Source: Treponema sp. (lineage in GTDB: Bacteria; Spirochaetota; Spirochaetia; Treponematales; Treponemataceae). Taken from it: a DNA stretch of 58,062 nucleotides. Positions within the stretch are counted from its first letter, which is position 1. Each line of letters opens with the position of its first letter. The DNA lies in contig JAILIC010000077.1 in assembly GCA_024695475.1 (NCBI GenBank), forward strand, positions 1 through 58,062, written 5' to 3'. Position numbers and translations under genes: made by a program. Shown here one piece after another: positions 46,639 through 55,203 of this stretch. The notes under the pieces are model-generated. The model saw only the letters and a program-made list of their open reading frames with translations. It was not told the origin of the DNA and did not search any database.

Positions 46639-47764
46639 TAATATGAAGCTCGCAATAGAACAGGCAAAAAAAGGAATAGGCCATGTTAATCCTAATCCAC
46701 TTGTAGGTGCTGTAATTGTAAAAGATGGTAATATTATAGCTACAGGGTATCACAAGATATATGGAGATTTGCATGCTGAGCGTAATGCCATCAAAGCTGC
46801 TGGGGCAGCTAATTGCCGGGGCGCAGATTTATTTGTCACTTTGGAACCATGCTGCCATACTGGTAAGCAGCCTCCGTGCACACAGGCTATTATCGACTGT
46901 CAATTTAAACGTGTGTTTATAGGATCTCGCGATCCTAATCCCCTTGTTAGCGGAAAGGGAATTGTACAATTACGTGAAGCAGGTATCGAAGTGTTTACCG
47001 ATATTTTACGTGAAGAATGTGATGCCCTTAATCCGATATTTTTTCATTATATAACTACTAAAACCCCTTATGTTTTGCTCAAATATGCGATGAGTGTTGA
47101 TGGTTTGATTGCCTGCCATACCGGTAATAGCAGATGGATAAGTAATGAACAATCTCGTTTGCTGGTACATCAGGAGAGAGAAATATATAGAGCTATTATG
47201 GTAGGCATTCAAACTGTATTGAATGATGATCCCTTACTTACCTGTCGTATCCCACAAAGTCATAATCCTGAGTATTCGATAAGACAACCAATCCGTATTG
47301 TTTGTGATAGCCATTTGCGTACTCCTTTGGACTGTCAGCTGGTACAGACTGCTCAAACGGCACCAGTGATTATTTTAACGACGCTTTCGGAATCATTGTT
47401 AAAAAAATCTACGGTAGCAATTGGCTTGCGTAATGCGGGTGTGGAGATAGTGAGTGTGCCTGAAAAAAATGGTCATGTTGACTTACATAAGGCTATGCAT
47501 ATTTTAGGGGCAAAAGGAATAGACAGCATTATGGTAGAAGGAGGAGGAACATTAAATTATTCATGTTTTGAATCTGGAATAGTGAATAAGGTACAGGTAT
47601 TTATTGCTCCTAAAGTCCTTGGTAGTGGATCTCGGACTAAAGGAAGCTACACGCCTGTTGCTGGAAATGGAGTACTTGATCCTTCACAAGCCTTTATGCT
47701 TGGAGCACCGCAAATGCGTCTGGTGGGTGATGATGTACTATTGGAATATGAGGTGCAAAAATAA
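46616..47764 (+). CDS. ribD: Bifunctional riboflavin biosynthesis deaminase/reductase RibD
   Basis: This 382-residue enzyme carries out the second and third steps of riboflavin synthesis from GTP. The N-terminal deaminase has the zinc site His53-Ala-Glu55, Cys79 (LEPCCHTG) and Cys88 (PPCTQA). The C-terminal reductase has the LLKYAMSVDG, WISNEQSR and MVEGGGTLNYS motifs. The start at 46616 fits family length but lacks a Shine-Dalgarno; ATG 46643 is the alternative. Its TAA overlaps the ribE start (TAATG). Confidence 0.95.
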   Translation: MVDSFISNNMKLAIEQAKKGIGHVNPNPLVGAVIVKDGNIIATGYHKIYGDLHAERNAIKAAGAANCRGADLFVTLEPCCHTGKQPPCTQAIIDCQFKRVFIGSRDPNPLVSGKGIVQLREAGIEVFTDILREECDALNPIFFHYITTKTPYVLLKYAMSVDGLIACHTGNSRWISNEQSRLLVHQEREIYRAIMVGIQTVLNDDPLLTCRIPQSHNPEYSIRQPIRIVCDSHLRTPLDCQLVQTAQTAPVIILTTLSESLLKKSTVAIGLRNAGVEIVSVPEKNGHVDLHKAMHILGAKGIDSIMVEGGGTLNYSCFESGIVNKVQVFIAPKVLGSGSRTKGSYTPVAGNGVLDPSQAFMLGAPQMRLVGDDVLLEYEVQK

Positions 47765-48420
47765 TGTTTACAGGAATTATTGAAGAGCAGGGTACCGTAG
47801 TACAATTGGTGCAGGCAGGAAACTCATCTTTTATAAAAATACACTGTGCTACAGTCCTGGATGATCTAAAAATCGGAGACAGTGTTGCTGTAAATGGTAT
47901 TTGTTTGACAGCAACAACTGTAGGAAGTGATTTTTTTACAGCAGATGTTATGCCCGAAACGATACGATGTACCGATTTACATTTGGTTCATGCTGGTACA
48001 AAAGTGAATTTGGAACGTGCAATGAGTGCTAATGGTCGTTTTGGAGGTCATATTGTTACTGGTCATATCGATGGTACTGGGACTATTACATCAGTAGCGC
48101 ATGATAAAAATGCAGTTATTTATACGGTACGTGCTGCTAATGCTCTTATAAAAGGTATTGTACGCAAGGGATCTGTTGCTATTGATGGTATTAGTTTAAC
48201 AGTTGTTTCTGTCTCAGATATAAAAGGGGGAGATGGCGTTTTTTCTGTATCCGTTATTCCCCATACCAGAGAAGTAACTTCTCTGGGAATAAAACATCGA
48301 GGTAGTACGGTTAATATTGAGTGTGATGTATTAGGAAAATATGCGGCTCGTTTCGTTGCCGGTGTTTTAAATAAAGAGGATAAAAAGGAAGGATCTGTAT
48401 GGAATGCAATGATGAGGTAG
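47764..48420 (+). CDS. ribE: Riboflavin synthase alpha subunit
   Basis: This 218-residue synthase dismutates two molecules of 6,7-dimethyl-8-ribityllumazine into riboflavin and the pyrimidinedione. It starts MFTGIIEEQGTV and has two lumazine-binding repeats (VNGICLTA... and IDGISLTVV..., with GGHIVTGHIDG between). It is translationally coupled to ribD and its last 22 bases overlap ribBA. Confidence 0.95.
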   Translation: MFTGIIEEQGTVVQLVQAGNSSFIKIHCATVLDDLKIGDSVAVNGICLTATTVGSDFFTADVMPETIRCTDLHLVHAGTKVNLERAMSANGRFGGHIVTGHIDGTGTITSVAHDKNAVIYTVRAANALIKGIVRKGSVAIDGISLTVVSVSDIKGGDGVFSVSVIPHTREVTSLGIKHRGSTVNIECDVLGKYAARFVAGVLNKEDKKEGSVWNAMMR

Positions 48421-49622
48421 TTTTTTCTTCTATAGAGGAAGCATTAGAAGATATTCGTAATGGTAAAATGGTCATGGTGGTTGATGATGAGGATCGTGAA
48501 AATGAAGGAGACCTGATCATCGCTGGTCAGTTTGCTGATGGTCCTGCCCTTAATTTTATGGCGACTCATGGTAAAGGTTTGATATGTACTCCTGTCTCTC
48601 AAGCTGTAGCAGAGCGTCTCAATTTAACACCCATGGTACCGGTAAATACCGATAACCATTGTACTGCTTTTACTGTCAGTGTTGATCATGTAGATACAAC
48701 TACAGGTATATCTGCTTATGAGCGTTCTACTACAGCAATGAAACTTGCAGATCCTGCTTCAAAAGCAAGTGATTTTAGACGTCCTGGGCATATGTTCCCT
48801 CTGATTGCTGTTAAAAATGGCGTTTTGGAACGTAACGGACATACTGAAGCAACGGTAGATTTGTGTCGCCTCGCAGGTTTGGAAGAAGTTGGCCTGTGCT
48901 GCGAGATAATGAAAGATGATGGACATATGGCACGCCTTCCAGAATTGATAGAGATGGCTCGAGAATGGAACCTTAAATTAATTACTATTGCAGATTTAAT
49001 ACAGTACCGCAAATATCACGAAAAAATAATGGAATGTGCTGCCAGTGCTCGTTTGCCAACTCGTTATGGTGATTTTACAATTTATGCATTTGTAAACAAA
49101 GTAACAGGAAATCATCATGTCGCACTTGTTATGGGGGATATTGCTGATGGTGAGCCTGTATTATGTCGCGTACATTCAGAGTGTTTGACTGGTGATGCTT
49201 TTGGATCGCTTAAGTGTGATTGTGGACAGCAGTATGATGCAGCTATGAAAAAGATTGCCGAAGAGGGCCGCGGTGTATTGGTCTATATGCGTCAGGAAGG
49301 TCGTGGTATTGGCTTTGTTAATAAGATGAAGGCGTATCATCTGCAGGATCTTGGAGCTGATACCGTTGATGCAAATTTAAAATTGGGATTACCTGAAGAC
49401 GCTCGTGAATATTATGAAGGTGTCCAGATTTTGGAGAGCTTAGGAGTACATGACTTACGGCTTATGACAAATAATCCAAAAAAACTGGAGGAATTAGTCG
49501 ATCCAAGCTGTGACCTACGTATTGTTGAGCATGTACCGCTTGAAATAGAACCTCAGGAGTTTGATCGTTTTTATCTTAAGACTAAAAGAGAACGCATGGG
49601 ACATCTGTTATCAATGTTCTAA
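48399..49622 (+). CDS. ribBA: Fused 3,4-DHBP synthase / GTP cyclohydrolase II
   Basis: This 407-residue fusion supplies both branches of riboflavin synthesis. The N-terminal RibB half has VDDEDRENEGDL and RRPGHMFPL. The C-terminal RibA half has the zinc triad in SECLTGDAFGSLKCDCG and YMRQEGRGIG. All recognised catalytic residues are present, so both activities are expected. AAGGAAGGA precedes the ATG, which lies inside the end of ribE. Confidence 0.95.
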   Translation: MECNDEVVFSSIEEALEDIRNGKMVMVVDDEDRENEGDLIIAGQFADGPALNFMATHGKGLICTPVSQAVAERLNLTPMVPVNTDNHCTAFTVSVDHVDTTTGISAYERSTTAMKLADPASKASDFRRPGHMFPLIAVKNGVLERNGHTEATVDLCRLAGLEEVGLCCEIMKDDGHMARLPELIEMAREWNLKLITIADLIQYRKYHEKIMECAASARLPTRYGDFTIYAFVNKVTGNHHVALVMGDIADGEPVLCRVHSECLTGDAFGSLKCDCGQQYDAAMKKIAEEGRGVLVYMRQEGRGIGFVNKMKAYHLQDLGADTVDANLKLGLPEDAREYYEGVQILESLGVHDLRLMTNNPKKLEELVDPSCDLRIVEHVPLEIEPQEFDRFYLKTKRERMGHLLSMF

Positions 49623-49644
49623 AAATATATAAGGAGAATATACT

Positions 49645-50109
49645 ATGCATATTATTGAAGGAAATGTTGCTGCGGAAGGAGCAGTCAAAATTGGTATTGT
49701 TGCAGCTCGTTTTAATGATTTTATTGTTTCTCGTCTTGTTGATGGTGCCCTTGATGGATTAAAACGCCATGGAGTTTCAGAAGATAACATAACATTGGCA
49801 AAAGTACCTGGCGCATTCGAAATTCCTCTTGCTGCACAACATATGGCCGAAAGCAAGCAGTATGATGCTATTATTTGTCTGGGTGCTGTTATAAGAGGAT
49901 CTACATCGCACTATGACTATGTATGTAATGAGGTGTCAAAAGGTGTTTCTCATGTCTCACTTGCTACAGGCATTCCTGTGATGTTTGGGGTGCTGACAAC
50001 AGAAAATATTGAACAGGCAGTTGAACGTTCTGGAACAAAAGCTGGTAACAAGGGATATGATTGTGCTCTTGGTGCATTAGAAATGATTAATGTTATAAAA
50101 AAACTGTAA
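49645..50109 (+). CDS. ribH: 6,7-dimethyl-8-ribityllumazine synthase
   Basis: This 154-residue protein is lumazine synthase, which joins the two precursor branches. Motifs include [26 protein letters not shown], the catalytic His region [14 protein letters not shown] and the C-terminal [14 protein letters not shown] precedes the ATG. It is the last gene of ribD-ribE-ribBA-ribH. Confidence 0.96.
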   Translation: MHIIEGNVAAEGAVKIGIVAARFNDFIVSRLVDGALDGLKRHGVSEDNITLAKVPGAFEIPLAAQHMAESKQYDAIICLGAVIRGSTSHYDYVCNEVSKGVSHVSLATGIPVMFGVLTTENIEQAVERSGTKAGNKGYDCALGALEMINVIKKL

Positions 50110-50137
50110 TAAAATTAAAAATGTCCCAGGTTTACCA

Positions 50138-50166
50138 TTGAGTATCAACATTGCAGTTGTTATAAT
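50138..50166 (+). promoter_or_regulatory. Sigma-70 promoter of the ABC permease/ATPase genes
   Basis: TTGAGT (50138-50143), a 17-base spacer and a perfect TATAAT (50161-50166) lie 34 bases before the permease ATG. The permease and ATPase can therefore be expressed independently of the rib operon. Confidence 0.7.
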
Positions 50167-50199
50167 ATAGCGAATATTTAAATAACAAAGGTTTTCAAT

Positions 50200-51117
50200 A
50201 TGGGTATATTATTAGCAATCCAAGGTGCTGTTGCTCAAGGTGTCCTCTGGGGCATTATGACTTTGGGCGTTCTTCTGACATTTAGAATCTTAAATATTGC
50301 AGATATGACGGTTGATGGTAGTTTTGCCGCAGGTGGTGCCGTAACTGCAGTACTTATCTCCACAGGCATGAATCCTTTATTAGCTCTTTTGTTTTCGTTT
50401 GTTATGGGAGCAGTATGTGGATTATGTACAGGACTGTTACATACAAAACTGCATATTCATGAAATTCTTGCAGGTATTCTTTCGATGATTGCTTTGTATT
50501 CTATTAATATTAGAATCATGGGGCGGTCAAATATTCCATTATTAGGTACTACAACCATTATGAACGCTTTGGAGGGTTTATTTGGATTTTCTCCAAATCT
50601 TTCATCCTTGTTGGTTGGTATTTTATTTTCTACAATTATTATTATTGTCATGTACTGGTTTTTTGGTACAGAAATCGGTAGTGCCATCCGTGCTACAGGT
50701 AACAATGAGCGTATGGTTAGAGCACAAGGTGTAAATACTGATACGATGAAAATCATGGGACTAATGATTGCAAATGGACTTGTAGCCCTTTCTGGAGCAC
50801 TTGTTGCACAAAGCCAAGGTTATGCAGATGTTGGTATGGGGACAGGTACCATCGTTATTGGACTTGCTTCAATAATTATTGGTGAAGTTGTTCGTGGACA
50901 TCATATCTCCTTTGGTGCATATTTAATATCTGTCGTTATTGGTTCGGTTGTTTATCGTATAATTATAGCTGTCGTTTTACAATTGGGATTAAAATCAACC
51001 GATCTAAAACTACTTACAGCAGTCATAGTTGCAGGTGCACTGGCTGTACCAGTAATAAAAAACAATATAAAAAATAGTAAACGGGCAGCTACATCCCAAG
51101 GAGGATCAAATGCTTAA
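50200..51117 (+). CDS. ABC-transporter permease, TrpY-like (COG4120)
   Basis: This 305-residue permease has about eight to nine hydrophobic helices. It opens GVLWGIMTLGVLLTFRILNIADMTVDGS and includes the cytoplasmic coupling region GSAIRATGNNERMVRAQGVN, both typical of this family related to branched-chain amino-acid and simple-sugar permeases. It overlaps the ATPase gene by eight bases. Its cognate binding protein is probably the one at 45390-46358. Confidence 0.9.
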   Translation: MGILLAIQGAVAQGVLWGIMTLGVLLTFRILNIADMTVDGSFAAGGAVTAVLISTGMNPLLALLFSFVMGAVCGLCTGLLHTKLHIHEILAGILSMIALYSINIRIMGRSNIPLLGTTTIMNALEGLFGFSPNLSSLLVGILFSTIIIIVMYWFFGTEIGSAIRATGNNERMVRAQGVNTDTMKIMGLMIANGLVALSGALVAQSQGYADVGMGTGTIVIGLASIIIGEVVRGHHISFGAYLISVVIGSVVYRIIIAVVLQLGLKSTDLKLLTAVIVAGALAVPVIKNNIKNSKRAATSQGGSNA

Positions 51118-51907
51118 GCTGTCACACATTTATAAAACATTTGATGCAGGTACTATTACAGAAAAAAAAGCATTAACTGATATCAATTTGCAATTGGAGG
51201 ATGGTGATTTTGTTACTGTTATTGGTGGTAACGGTGCTGGTAAATCAACATTGCTTAATTTGATAGCTGGAGTTCATATGCCGGATTGTGGTTCGATTGA
51301 ACTTGATGGTGTAGAACTCTCTCGCTTAAAAGAACATCTGCGTGCTACCTATTTAGGTCGTGTATTTCAAGATCCAATGATGGGTACAGCTGCAAATATG
51401 CAAATTGAAGAAAATCTTGCCATGGCATATCGACGTGGTAAAAGACGCGGATTGGGCTGGGGTATAAAATCTTCTGAACGATCCATGTATAAAGAAAAGC
51501 TTGCAAAGTTGGATCTTGGTCTTGAGGATCGGCTCAAAAGCAAGGTCGGCTTGCTTTCTGGTGGTCAACGCCAAGCCTTGACATTGCTCATGGCAACCTT
51601 GCAAAAACCAAAGTTGCTCCTCCTTGATGAACATACCGCGGCTCTTGATCCAAAAACGGCTAAGCGCGTTTTGGATTTGACAGAGGAGTTTATTGAAAAA
51701 GATCACTTAACAGCCTTTATGGTAACACATAATATGAACCATGCTATCCAATATGGTAATCGTCTTATCATGATGAACGGTGGTCGTATTGTATATGATG
51801 TCCGCGGCGAAGAAAAAAAGCATCTGCAGGTATCTGATTTATTGGCAAAGTTTGGTGCGGTAAGTGGTGGCGAGTTTGCTAACGACCGCATGATTTTGAG
51901 TCAATAG
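51110..51907 (+). CDS. ABC-transporter ATPase, TrpZ-like (COG1101)
   Basis: This 265-residue ATPase has Walker A GGNGAGKSTLL, the signature LLSGGQRQAL, Walker B LLLLDEHTAALD (the DEHTAALD form is typical of this family) and the H-loop VTHNMNHA. AAGGAGG precedes the ATG within the permease gene. It energises transport with the permease at 50200. Confidence 0.92.
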   Translation: MLKLSHIYKTFDAGTITEKKALTDINLQLEDGDFVTVIGGNGAGKSTLLNLIAGVHMPDCGSIELDGVELSRLKEHLRATYLGRVFQDPMMGTAANMQIEENLAMAYRRGKRRGLGWGIKSSERSMYKEKLAKLDLGLEDRLKSKVGLLSGGQRQALTLLMATLQKPKLLLLDEHTAALDPKTAKRVLDLTEEFIEKDHLTAFMVTHNMNHAIQYGNRLIMMNGGRIVYDVRGEEKKHLQVSDLLAKFGAVSGGEFANDRMILSQ

Positions 51908-51956
51908 TTTACATCCTTGTATCAAGACGGTACGACTATCTGCCGATACAGATAGT

Positions 51957-52511
51957 ATGCTACTGTCTTGTTTTAAAAAAGTATGTAATATGCCAATGAT
52001 GATAGGGGCTAGCTCACTTTTTGTGATTTTAAGTCTCCATACCATTTTTGGTTGTTCTTCTACAACATCAAATCAAGTTAAACAAAAAGAATCTGACGTA
52101 ACAGACTCCAGTAAAAATGATTCTGTTGATACAAAAGAGATTCCTGATGTGGATACTGTTATTGGCTGGAAAAATCGAGGATTTGGTAGTCCAGAGCCAA
52201 TTTGGATTACAAAAGCATTGAGCGGGGATTTTCAGTCGATAAGAGATAAACATCCAGAATTTGCAAATAGTACGTTGATTCTCGTCCATGCTGCAGGGTT
52301 TAACCTAGACTACTTGGAAAATTATACTGCAAGTTATGATGTAGCTGCAAAAGTTCCAGCAGCAACAGATATTACATCAGTTGACTATGGATGGATACAA
52401 ATACGTCCAGCTGCGAGTAAAAACGCAGTAGATTATTATGAGCATATTCATGTATATGCTTGCCAACAACCAAACCAAGCACCTTCCGTAATTTTACTCC
52501 AAGCAGAATAG
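51957..52511 (+). CDS. Hypothetical lipoprotein
   Basis: This protein has 184 residues from the ATG at 51957, or 173 from the ATG at 51990, which gives a neater signal. A hydrophobic region leads to the lipobox TIFGC. A Ser/Thr/Lys/Asp-rich linker and a globular domain of about 120 residues follow (GWKNRGFGSPEPIWITKAL, VDYYEHIHVYACQQ). I do not recognise the fold. It ends in a terminator that it shares with the convergent rhodanese-like gene. Confidence 0.65.
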   Translation: MLLSCFKKVCNMPMMIGASSLFVILSLHTIFGCSSTTSNQVKQKESDVTDSSKNDSVDTKEIPDVDTVIGWKNRGFGSPEPIWITKALSGDFQSIRDKHPEFANSTLILVHAAGFNLDYLENYTASYDVAAKVPAATDITSVDYGWIQIRPAASKNAVDYYEHIHVYACQQPNQAPSVILLQAE

Positions 52512-52545
52512 CTGCATGTACGTGCAGCTATTCGTTATCGTTTTG
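52506..52545. terminator. Hairpin between convergent genes, probable terminator
   Basis: Eleven-base arms GAATAGCTGCA (52506-52516) and TGCAGCTATTC (52523-52533) overlap the stop of the hypothetical lipoprotein and lie just past the stop of the rhodanese-like gene on the other strand. On the plus strand a GTTATCGTTTT tail follows. Confidence 0.6.
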
Positions 52546-53230
52546 GTGTCAGCCCTGAAAGCGTAAATGTTACGTTAGTATCAGAGAGTTCTAGGCCTGA
52601 TACCAAATACCGAGCATTTGCAAAGGTACGGTATGCAATATCACTTCCCATTCCATTGGTAAAACTTCCTGCATTATAGAGTTTTTCTGGGTTATAACCG
52701 AGCTGTACGAGGAGATTTAAAAAATAGCAAGATTCAACCCCTGCAGTAGATATCACGATAATATTTTTAGATGTATCAAGCATATCGCCTAGTATTGCAC
52801 CTGATTCTTCATAGTTGGCTATGTAGGAACCTGTATCACCGAGATACGTTCCCCCTTGTCGTGTCATTTCAAATAGAGGCTTATGCGATCCAGGAAAACC
52901 AGCTATGTAATCGTAGAATGGTATATTAGTAAATCCTGCAATATGACCTTCTTTATAAAATGCTTCTGGTGTACGTACATCAATATAGAGGCAGTCATTC
53001 CTAAATAAAAATGCATCAATATTTTCAGGGGTGATAGGAGAGTCACTCATTTTCATACTTGTTGCGATAGTTTTTTGAGGTAACGCTACGGGTGTAATAT
53101 CATTTTTTATTTCTTCAGTTGATGCTATTGAGCTGGTCGTATTACCAGTAGTTTTTTGCGTACAAGAAGTAAAAAAAGCGATTAGTGTAAAGAAAACTAG
53201 TACCGTTACTGAAGATAATTTGTTACACAT
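52535..53230 (-). CDS. Rhodanese-like lipoprotein lacking the catalytic cysteine
   Basis: This lipoprotein of about 231 residues has lipobox FTSC near residue 23. The rhodanese fold shows in CLYIDVRTPEAFYKEGHIAGFTNIP and in GYNPEKLYNAGSF near the C terminus. The active-site loop that should read CxxGxR reads STAGVE, so sulfur transfer is not expected; a nearby Cys (ESCYF) is displaced. It is downstream of apbE on the same strand and paralogous to the intact rhodanese at 54484-55125. A redox-partner, binding or structural role is inferred. Confidence 0.75.
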   Translation of the reverse strand: MCNKLSSVTVLVFFTLIAFFTSCTQKTTGNTTSSIASTEEIKNDITPVALPQKTIATSMKMSDSPITPENIDAFLFRNDCLYIDVRTPEAFYKEGHIAGFTNIPFYDYIAGFPGSHKPLFEMTRQGGTYLGDTGSYIANYEESGAILGDMLDTSKNIIVISTAGVESCYFLNLLVQLGYNPEKLYNAGSFTNGMGSDIAYRTFANARYLVSGLELSDTNVTFTLSGLTPKR

Positions 53231-53237
53231 ACTTGTA

Positions 53238-54422
53238 TTATAATAATGATTTTGAAACAATGCCTATCCCTTTATAGTCTTTTTGAATAAATGGTTCAAA
53301 ACCAGAAGTCATAAGAAGTGATACTGTTTTATCGTTTCGAGACTCGTCTTTTACAAAACAAACCTCAACTGAGCAATTATACGCTTTACGTACAGAGTTA
53401 ATAATGGAACGCAGCATATCTTTGTCTTGAATATTAAATAGTGCAGTACTTAAAGCATCTGTGACCATCGCATTATCACCAATAACAATGACAGACCAGT
53501 AGTAGTCATGACTATATCCTGTTTTGGGATCGAGAATATGGCTCCTAATGGTTGTGCCGTCATCAGCTAAGATATAATAGTTGTTACTTGTTCCTGAGGT
53601 AGATAATGCCATGCCAGCACAAAGCTCAAGTTGTATGAGGGCAAGTGTTTTATAATACGTGGAAGCAACCCCAATACGATAGTTTTTTCCATTGGCAATG
53701 ATGGTACTACTTCCAAGACTTACCATGTACGTATCATGGGAAAATTCTTTTTGAATTTGCCAGGCTGCATACCCCTTTGCTATTCCCCCAAAATCCATTA
53801 TAAATGGCGGTTGGTTATCAGGACGTGTAAAGGCAATGTTCTCATTGGTACAGGTAATATATGTTGCTGCCTGTTCTGGGGTAAGAACCCGCTGTAATTC
53901 CTGTTGTATAAGTCGAGCATCTGGATCTGTATTTTGTACAGGAAATGGAGAAAACTTTCCTGTATAAAGGTCACTGACTGGTGCAAGAAAAATATTAAAT
54001 GAATTGTCGGTCAAGGCCATAAGATGCAAACTGTGTTGTAGTATATCAATAAGCTGTTGATTGACTGTGATGGTGTGTGATTTTGCTGCATACTCATTGA
54101 TGAGTTTAAGATTTTTTATTGTACCTTCACTATGAGTATCATAGTAATAATGATTTCGATCAAATAGAGTATGATAGTAGATAAGACGAGTCTCGATAGC
54201 ATCAGCAAGCAATTGATTGTCACTTTTAATAAAGACGTTAGTATGAAAAAGAGGTACGTATTCTCCGCTTACAGCTTGGACGGATGCACAAATGCGCGTA
54301 TCCTCTGCAGATTGTGCTGATTGTTTTTGTTCAGAAGATGTTGTTTGTACTCGGCAGGTTGTAAAAAACAGGCAAAGAAAGCTGTATTGTAATAAATAAC
54401 GTGTTTTAATGGAATAGTTCAT
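53238..54422 (-). CDS. apbE: ApbE-family FAD:protein FMN transferase, lipoprotein form
   Basis: This 394-residue protein begins with a signal and probable lipobox FFTTC near residue 23. The ApbE domain shows MDFGGIAKGYAAWQIQ, LSTSGTSNNYY, HILDPKTGYS and VTDALSTALF with the metal-binding Asp/Thr. ApbE moves FMN from FAD onto a Thr/Ser of target proteins, and the treponemal homologue Ftp is also a lipoprotein that can hydrolyse FAD. The likely target is the FMN-binding lipoprotein encoded 0.8 kb upstream in the same orientation. No Shine-Dalgarno is visible; the ATG follows a hairpin by 15 bases. Confidence 0.9.
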   Translation of the reverse strand: MNYSIKTRYLLQYSFLCLFFTTCRVQTTSSEQKQSAQSAEDTRICASVQAVSGEYVPLFHTNVFIKSDNQLLADAIETRLIYYHTLFDRNHYYYDTHSEGTIKNLKLINEYAAKSHTITVNQQLIDILQHSLHLMALTDNSFNIFLAPVSDLYTGKFSPFPVQNTDPDARLIQQELQRVLTPEQAATYITCTNENIAFTRPDNQPPFIMDFGGIAKGYAAWQIQKEFSHDTYMVSLGSSTIIANGKNYRIGVASTYYKTLALIQLELCAGMALSTSGTSNNYYILADDGTTIRSHILDPKTGYSHDYYWSVIVIGDNAMVTDALSTALFNIQDKDMLRSIINSVRKAYNCSVEVCFVKDESRNDKTVSLLMTSGFEPFIQKDYKGIGIVSKSLL

Positions 54423-54437
54423 GTAGTATTAGAAGAT

Positions 54438-54469
54438 AAGGGGTAGACTCGAATTGCAGTCTACCCCTT
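54438..54469 (-). terminator. Intercistronic hairpin between rhodanese and apbE genes
   Basis: Twelve-base perfect arms AAGGGGTAGACT (54438-54449) and AGTCTACCCCTT (54458-54469) surround an eight-base loop. The minus-strand tail is ATCTTCTAATAC, only weakly U-rich, so it could be a partial terminator or an mRNA-stability element that lowers apbE expression relative to the upstream genes. Confidence 0.6.
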
Positions 54470-54483
54470 AAATAAGATAAAAC

Positions 54484-55125
54484 TTAGTTCTTGGTCAAAC
54501 CTTCGATAGCATAGGTTGCGTTTACTTTGAATTCAAGAGCATCAACAGTATAGTCCTTGAATCCTGGGGCTGTAAACTGGCCCATACCACCTACGTTATA
54601 GATTTTTGACATATCGTAACCTTTTGCATTAAGAATCTGCAAAAGCTGAGCAACACGTCCACCACTCTGACACATGAAGAAAATAGTCTTATCCTTTGGG
54701 AAGAATACTTCCAACATTTCGTCTGATTCCTGATAGGTTGCTACTGGTTCATTAAAAGCGCCACCGTACAACTGAATCTTTGATGGATCTTTACCAGCAT
54801 CTTTGTTGTAGATAAAAGCAAAGAATGGAATGCATTCAAAGTTGCGAAGGTGTTTTTTCTGATAGTCTGGATAATCACGCAAGTCGATGTAAAGAACATC
54901 ATCGCGACCTAAATACTCAAACAGGTTTGTAGCATTAATTGTTGAACAAGCAGCTGCAAACGGTGTTTTTGCTGCTTCAGGGTTGGTAGTATCAACTGGA
55001 GCTGGTAGAGCCTTTTTTGTCTCTACAGGAGCTGCAGCTGCCTGTGCTGGTTCACTTTTGTTTTCGCAACTGGTAAACAATGCCAAAATACTCAGTGCAC
55101 TGAGTATCATTACTAATTTTTTCAT
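54484..55125 (-). CDS. Rhodanese-domain lipoprotein with intact active-site loop
   Basis: This 213-residue lipoprotein starts MKKLVMILSA with lipobox LFTSC at residue 20, then has an Ala/Pro-rich linker and a rhodanese domain (VLYIDLRDYPDYQKKHLRNF). The active-site loop CQSGGR is complete, followed by GYDMSKIYNVGG. Rhodaneses carry sulfane sulfur or act as single-cysteine redox proteins. AGGAGG precedes the ATG at 55125. It lies between the FMN-binding lipoprotein and apbE genes, an unusual partnership for a surface or periplasmic rhodanese. Confidence 0.85.
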   Translation of the reverse strand: MKKLVMILSALSILALFTSCENKSEPAQAAAAPVETKKALPAPVDTTNPEAAKTPFAAACSTINATNLFEYLGRDDVLYIDLRDYPDYQKKHLRNFECIPFFAFIYNKDAGKDPSKIQLYGGAFNEPVATYQESDEMLEVFFPKDKTIFFMCQSGGRVAQLLQILNAKGYDMSKIYNVGGMGQFTAPGFKDYTVDALEFKVNATYAIEGLTKN

Positions 55126-55161
55126 ATATTCCTCCACGATATAATGAAATGATATTTATAA

Positions 55162-55188
55162 GCCAACCTGCGGTTTGCGCAAGTCGGC
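55162..55188 (-). other. Intercistronic RNA hairpin between FMN-binding and rhodanese genes
   Basis: The arms GCCAACCTGCG (55162-55172) and CGCAAGTCGGC (55178-55188) have two DNA mismatches, but in the minus-strand RNA both become G-U pairs, giving a full 11-bp stem. This strand bias supports a role in the lipoprotein transcript, either partial termination or processing. No U-run follows. Confidence 0.5.
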
Positions 55189-55203
55189 ATTATATACTAC
55201 TTA

